Positions 5,941-8,869 of a stretch of DNA of 8,869 nt are shown piece after piece. Below the pieces are notes generated by a model that did no database searches, was not told the origin of the DNA, and saw only the letters and a list, made by a program, of their open reading frames with translations. The stretch's first letter is position 1. Every line of letters starts with the position of its first letter. This DNA comes from Bacillota bacterium (GTDB lineage: Bacteria; Bacillota; Clostridia; Oscillospirales; Acutalibacteraceae). A program made the translations under genes and the position numbers. The stretch lies in the NCBI GenBank assembly GCA_009786275.1, contig WQTL01000443.1, forward strand, positions 1-8,869, given 5' to 3'.

Positions 5941-6015
5941 CTTTTCCCGTCGACTACTAGGTAAGAAGGGCGCCTGGATCCGGTATGAAGCAATCATCGT
6001 TTGGGGGAAATTTGT

Positions 6016-6330
6016 ATGATCCGGCTGGAGAGCCACATGGGCCTGATCGAGGTCTCGCAGGACTATTTCGATAAGATCGTCGGCAGCGCGGTGACAAGCT
6101 GCTTCGGCGTGGCCGGGATGGCCGGCGGGCGCCGGGCGCCGGCTGTGCGCATCTACCGGGACGGCGGCGGCCTTTCGGTGGATTTGCGCGTGCTCGTCAC
6201 CTACGGCCTGAATATCGCCGCCATCGTGCGCGGCATCCACAGCCGGGTCTCCTACACCGTGGAGGGGGCCACGGGCCTGGAGGTGCGCAAGATCAACGTT
6301 TTCGTGGACGGCATGCTGCACGGGAATTGA
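6016..6330 (+). CDS. Asp23/Gls24 (YloU-like) family protein
   Basis: The 104-residue protein starts at ATG 6016, 7 bases after GGGGGA (6003-6008). GLIEVSQDYFDKIVGSAVTSCFGVAGM near the N-terminus and the later DLRVLVTYGLNIAAIV, with VRKINVFVDGM at the end, are the recognisable Asp23/Gls24 pattern. Family members are small cytoplasmic or membrane-associated proteins; Asp23 of Staphylococcus sits at the membrane and affects cell-envelope stress, while the YloU type lies in the rpmB-yloU-yloV-recG neighbourhood of Firmicutes. The link to recG about 1.9 kb downstream supports the YloU-type assignment. Unusually, no yloV/fakA (DAK2 domain) gene follows; two unrelated genes occupy that place. The biochemical role is not settled for this family. 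Confidence 0.88.
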   Translation: MIRLESHMGLIEVSQDYFDKIVGSAVTSCFGVAGMAGGRRAPAVRIYRDGGGLSVDLRVLVTYGLNIAAIVRGIHSRVSYTVEGATGLEVRKINVFVDGMLHGN

Positions 6331-6348
6331 TTGGGACACGCTGCTTCT

Positions 6349-6378
6349 TGTAGGGGCGGCTGCCCATAGCCGCCCCTA
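6349..6378. repeat. GC-rich dispersed palindrome, copy 2
   Basis: TAGGGGCGGCT (6351-6361), loop GCCCAT, AGCCGCCCCTA (6368-6378): an 11-bp perfect stem that can extend by a G-T and a T-A pair. Positions 6349-6375 match the copy at 1859-1885 except at one base in the loop/stem boundary. It lies 18 bases after the Asp23 stop and 37 bases before the next gene. The absence of a T-run argues against a terminator. Confidence 0.8.
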
Positions 6379-6415
6379 TAGATGGTTGTTTGATAACAGA
6401 AGGGAGAATCATCAC

Positions 6416-7366
6416 ATGAAGCAAACAAAGCACATCCTCGCGGCACTGCTCACCCTCGCCCTGGCGTTTTCGCTGGCCCTGCCCGCAATGGCGGCTGTCA
6501 ATTGGGATGACTTCCGCATCATCCAACAGCCGCAAAACCTGAACATACGCCACGGCGAGAGCTTCACGCTCAGCGTGGAGGTGGATTTCCCGGCGGGGGT
6601 GGTCGTAACCTACATGTGGATCCTGCGCACGTCAGGGGTCCAGCACCAAATGGGCTCATTGCAAAAAACAACGGACAAAACGTCCGTCCTGCAGCTTGAC
6701 CCCAGCTCTAAGTATTACCCTCCGTCCGACCTTTATGGGGAAGCTTCCTCATGGTGGGATTACTATGTCCGCGTCATTGCGTTTGAAGAGGATGCTACCG
6801 TTTCGTCCAAAACATTGACCAGCGAAACCGTCCGTGTGACCACGGAATATGACTTTGTCGTGGATATTCCCAAACAGCCGCAAAACCTGGTTATCAAAAA
6901 TGGCGACGGCTTTACGCTGGGCGTGCAGGCAACTGCCCCGGCCGGGGTTGAGTTCACATATCAATGGTACCATTACGTCAATGCGCTTTCAAGCGCGATG
7001 CCGCTCAAAGGCGCAACCTCGCCCGATTTGCACCTGGAGGCCAAGGATTCCGGCTATCCCTCTCCATCCGCTGAATACTACTGCAAAATCACCGCAATAA
7101 AAAAAGATAGTGACGGCAACATACTTTCTTCAAGAACCGTCAGCAGCGACGATGCGACCGTGACCGCGGAAAAAACCTTTGGGGACAAACTATACGGCAT
7201 CACCATAGGGCCATTCGTAAGCGCGGCCATGATCATCATGACCGGCGGCGTACTTGCCGTTGGCTGGACGCTCCCCTTGGCGCCCTTGCTTATCCCCTTG
7301 GTTCCGTTTGTCTATTTGTTTTACGTTGTGGAAGGTTTCATCGCGGGCTTTAAAGATTTGTTTTAA
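6416..7366 (+). CDS. Secreted, membrane-anchored protein with two tandem Ig-like domains
   Basis: I chose ATG 6416 because AGGGAG (6401-6406) lies 9 bases upstream and the product then opens with a proper signal peptide (MKQTKH, hydrophobic 8-22, cleavage after AMA at about 24-26); an earlier in-frame TTG would spoil this. The mature part has two homologous units, about 35-134 and 141-243. Both start QPQNL, then G-F/S-FTL, then PAGV, then T-Y-W (TYMW / TYQW). The second ends with AEYYCKITA, the Y-x-C strand seen in Ig-like folds; the first has WWDYYVRVIA there, without the cysteine. Residues 250-312 are strongly hydrophobic, enough for one or two membrane spans, and end in a short tail (GFKDLF). 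There is no LPXTG motif, so it is held by the membrane and not by sortase. Such Ig-like regions usually bind proteins or glycans at the cell surface. The gene is visibly lower in GC than its neighbours. The ligand is unknown. Confidence 0.75.
   Translation: MKQTKHILAALLTLALAFSLALPAMAAVNWDDFRIIQQPQNLNIRHGESFTLSVEVDFPAGVVVTYMWILRTSGVQHQMGSLQKTTDKTSVLQLDPSSKYYPPSDLYGEASSWWDYYVRVIAFEEDATVSSKTLTSETVRVTTEYDFVVDIPKQPQNLVIKNGDGFTLGVQATAPAGVEFTYQWYHYVNALSSAMPLKGATSPDLHLEAKDSGYPSPSAEYYCKITAIKKDSDGNILSSRTVSSDDATVTAEKTFGDKLYGITIGPFVSAAMIIMTGGVLAVGWTLPLAPLLIPLVPFVYLFYVVEGFIAGFKDLF
6518..7144 (+). repeat. Tandem Ig-like domain duplication
   Basis: Two coding units of about 300 bases each. A 17-base exact match, AACAGCCGCAAAACCTG, occurs at 6525-6541 and 6873-6889, 348 bases (116 codons) apart, at the same place in each unit. 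The rest has diverged, so this is an old internal duplication with a conserved QPQNL strand. Confidence 0.7.
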
Positions 7367-7432
7367 ATATAGCACACGACTATCCCCCGCCCCGCCCGCA
7401 TATCCATAGCAAAAACACCGGGTGGCGATTCT

Positions 7433-8278
7433 ATGAAAACCCTGGTCCTGACGGCCAACGCGGGCGCCTACTGCTATCCCTGGGCGAACACCCCGTATAC
7501 ATATGTCCTGCCGCCGGAATACGGCATATCGTTGATACCCCAGGCTGACAAAGTTATTTTCGTCAACGGCGTGGCGGAGCGCTGGCTTTCCCATCCGCTT
7601 TTGAAGGGCAAGGACAGCTATTTCTTCCTGTGGGACCCCGCGCGGTGCCCGCATTACGCCCCCTGCCGCGCCGGCCTGGCCAGGATCAAGAGGCGGCACA
7701 AGGTCTACTCCTTCCAGCGGGAGGACTGCGAAAGCTTCGGGCTGCGCTTCAACTCCACGATGTACGCGCCCCCGCCGGCGGCGCTCTTCCCCGCCCCGCC
7801 GGAAACCCTCTATGACGTGCTCTTCCTGGGCGTGCCGAAGGACCGCCTGCCCCTGCTGCGCCGCCTGCACAGGCAGATGACGGCCCTGGGGCTGCGCACG
7901 AAATTCCAGGTCGGCCTGCTCGGCGAAGAGGGGATTTTGCCCGAGGCGGGCAAAGGCTGGCGCATCACCCGGGAATGGGTGGACTATCCGGAATACCTGT
8001 GCTGGGTGATGCAGTCCCGCGCGGTTCTGGACATCTACCAGGCCATACAGACGGGCTTTTCCCTGCGGGTGATGGAGCACATCTTCTTCTCCAAAAAGCT
8101 CATCACGAACAACGCGGTGATCAAGCGGGCGGATTTCTATCACCCGGAGAATATTTTCCTCCTGCAGGAAGACGATATCGGCGGCCTGCAAGCCTTTCTG
8201 GACCTGCCTTTCGTGCCGATCCAAGAAGAGATTAAAGACTACTACAGATTTGAGCATTGGGTGGAGCGCTTCGTTTGA
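7433..8278 (+). CDS. Putative GT-B-like glycosyltransferase / polysaccharide biosynthesis protein
   Basis: The 281-residue protein starts at ATG 7433, 7 bases after GGGTGG (7420-7425). The C-terminal half is the informative part: VLDIYQAIQTGFSLRVMEHI (198-217) then KKLITNN (221-227), FYHPENIFLL (235-244), and a closing hydrophobic-then-acidic stretch ending HWVERFV. This order matches a family annotated as lipopolysaccharide or capsule biosynthesis proteins, related to CgeB-type GT-B glycosyltransferases, where the LDI-x-Q-xG-x-R-E-KKLITTN segment forms the nucleotide-sugar side of the cleft with a conserved glutamate (E215 here). YDVLFLG (127-133) is the start of the second Rossmann-like lobe. 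There is no signal peptide or membrane span, so it is likely cytoplasmic. Next to a surface Ig-like protein, envelope glycan synthesis is a reasonable but unproven role. The stop overlaps the recG start by 4 bases. Confidence 0.65.
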   Translation: MKTLVLTANAGAYCYPWANTPYTYVLPPEYGISLIPQADKVIFVNGVAERWLSHPLLKGKDSYFFLWDPARCPHYAPCRAGLARIKRRHKVYSFQREDCESFGLRFNSTMYAPPPAALFPAPPETLYDVLFLGVPKDRLPLLRRLHRQMTALGLRTKFQVGLLGEEGILPEAGKGWRITREWVDYPEYLCWVMQSRAVLDIYQAIQTGFSLRVMEHIFFSKKLITNNAVIKRADFYHPENIFLLQEDDIGGLQAFLDLPFVPIQEEIKDYYRFEHWVERFV

Positions 8279-8869
8279 ATTTACAGACCAGCGTCCAGTA
8301 CCTCAAAGGCGTCGGCGAAAAGCGCGCGGCGGTGCTGCGCAAGCTGGGCATCCGCACCCTGGGCGATCTCCTCGGCCACGTGCCGCGCGCCTACGAGGAC
8401 TGGCAGAAAATCGTGCCCATCGCGCAGGCTCCTCTGGGGGAGCCTGTCTGTTTACGCGCGCAGATCAGTTACGCTTTGGCCGAGCATCGCACCCGCTCCG
8501 GCATGGTCCTCTACAAAACCCGGGTGAGCGACGGCACAGGGTCGCTCGCCCTGACGATTTTCAACAGCGGCTACCAGGCGGCGAAGCTTAAAGAGGGGGA
8601 GGAGTACCTCTTCTATGGGCGGATCACGCTCCCCCCGGTGCTGCGTACCGCCCCCCTCGCGAGCGAAGGGGGCTTTAAAAACGCCCGGGAGATGAGCTCC
8701 CCTCAGTTCGCCCCGGTCACGGAGGCCCGCCTGCGGCCCGTGTACCCCCTCACGGCGGGCGTCACCAGCCGCCAGATGGAGACCCTCGTCACCCGCGCCA
8801 TGGAGCAGGCGGGCGCACAGGTCAAGGAATTCCTGCCGGAGGAGCTCCTGGCCGAATACGGCCTCATGG
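8275..8869 (+). CDS. recG: ATP-dependent DNA helicase RecG (3' truncated by window edge)
   Basis: The frame is open from TTG 8275 to the right edge, about 198 residues of a protein that is normally about 680. The opening SVQYLKGVGEKRAAVLRKLGI, followed by TLGDLLGHVPRAYEDW, is the conserved RecG N-terminus. The OB-fold wedge domain that binds branched DNA follows (LRAQISYA through TLTIFNSGYQ and YLFYGRIT), then RLRPVYPLTAGVTSRQM, the linker typical before the helicase lobes, which lie outside the window. RecG remodels stalled replication forks and Holliday junctions. GGAG (8263-8266) lies 8 bases before the TTG, and TTGA overlaps the upstream stop codon, so translation is likely coupled. Between YGRIT and the family's MxxPQF segment the protein carries extra residues, including APLASEGG encoded by a 24-bp palindrome, longer than is usual at this point. 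Confidence 0.93.
   Translation, partial: MNLQTSVQYLKGVGEKRAAVLRKLGIRTLGDLLGHVPRAYEDWQKIVPIAQAPLGEPVCLRAQISYALAEHRTRSGMVLYKTRVSDGTGSLALTIFNSGYQAAKLKEGEEYLFYGRITLPPVLRTAPLASEGGFKNAREMSSPQFAPVTEARLRPVYPLTAGVTSRQMETLVTRAMEQAGAQVKEFLPEELLAEYGLM
8650..8673. repeat. Palindrome inside the recG reading frame
   Basis: GCCCCC (8650-8655) pairs with GGGGGC (8668-8673); after one C-A mismatch TCG pairs with CGA, closing a CGAG loop. It is read in frame as part of APLASEGG. It resembles the GC-rich intergenic palindromes in style, though not in sequence. Confidence 0.5.

Noticed and set aside
4965..5993. A 342-codon open frame on the - strand
   Set aside because: It is the antisense shadow of the solute-binding lipoprotein, with repetitive His/Gly/Ala/Arg composition and no recognisable motif or ribosome site.
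7190..8257. A 355-codon open frame on the - strand
   Set aside because: It spans antisense to two + strand genes with clear domains and starts; its composition is that of a GC-rich shadow frame.

Overview
The window looks like a chromosomal segment of a GC-rich member of the Clostridia (Bacillota), probably a gut Oscillospirales- or Christensenellales-like lineage. The pointers are an Asp23/Gls24-family gene close upstream of recG (a Firmicutes arrangement), strong GGAGG-type ribosome binding sites, TTG starts, consensus -35/-10 promoters, and GC-rich intergenic palindromes of the TAGGGGCGG...CCGCCCCTA type. The organism call is inference from content; there is no rRNA or other marker gene. 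All genes read on the + strand except one small gene at 402-611. No tRNA, rRNA, CRISPR array, transposase or riboswitch was seen.

Left part (1-1826): the 3' end of a GmhA-like SIS-domain sugar-phosphate isomerase gene is followed by a small module of distinctly lower GC. The module holds an unrecognised 69-residue protein on the - strand and, divergently, a ribbon-helix-helix (RHH) regulator. The regulator overlaps the start of a ROK-family sugar kinase by 4 bases (ATGA). The 130-bp divergent region carries two near-identical 20-bp pseudo-palindromes, ATATNNNTACGTANNNATAT, each inside the -35/-10 spacer of one of two back-to-back promoters. I read this as an autoregulated switch set between two sugar-phosphate genes. 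It is the most system-like signal in the window.

Middle part (1827-4215): two palindromes follow the kinase, then a translationally coupled NatA/NatB-type ABC exporter pair closed by a strong intrinsic terminator. A near-consensus promoter (TTGCAT, 17 bases, TATAAT) then drives a TTG-started peptide/solute-binding lipoprotein gene (4344-5909) that has no permease genes beside it.

Right part (5910-8869): an Asp23/Gls24 protein, a second copy of the GC-rich palindrome, a lower-GC gene for a secreted and membrane-anchored protein with two tandem Ig-like domains, a GT-B-like putative glycosyltransferase, and the 5' part of recG, which overlaps the glycosyltransferase gene by 4 bases at a TTG start. 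The yloV/fakA (DAK2) gene that usually follows the Asp23 gene is absent here. The recG reading frame contains a 24-bp palindrome that appears to add residues to the N-terminal wedge domain. The short intergenic gaps at 1886-1937 and 7367-7432 show nothing further that I can support.
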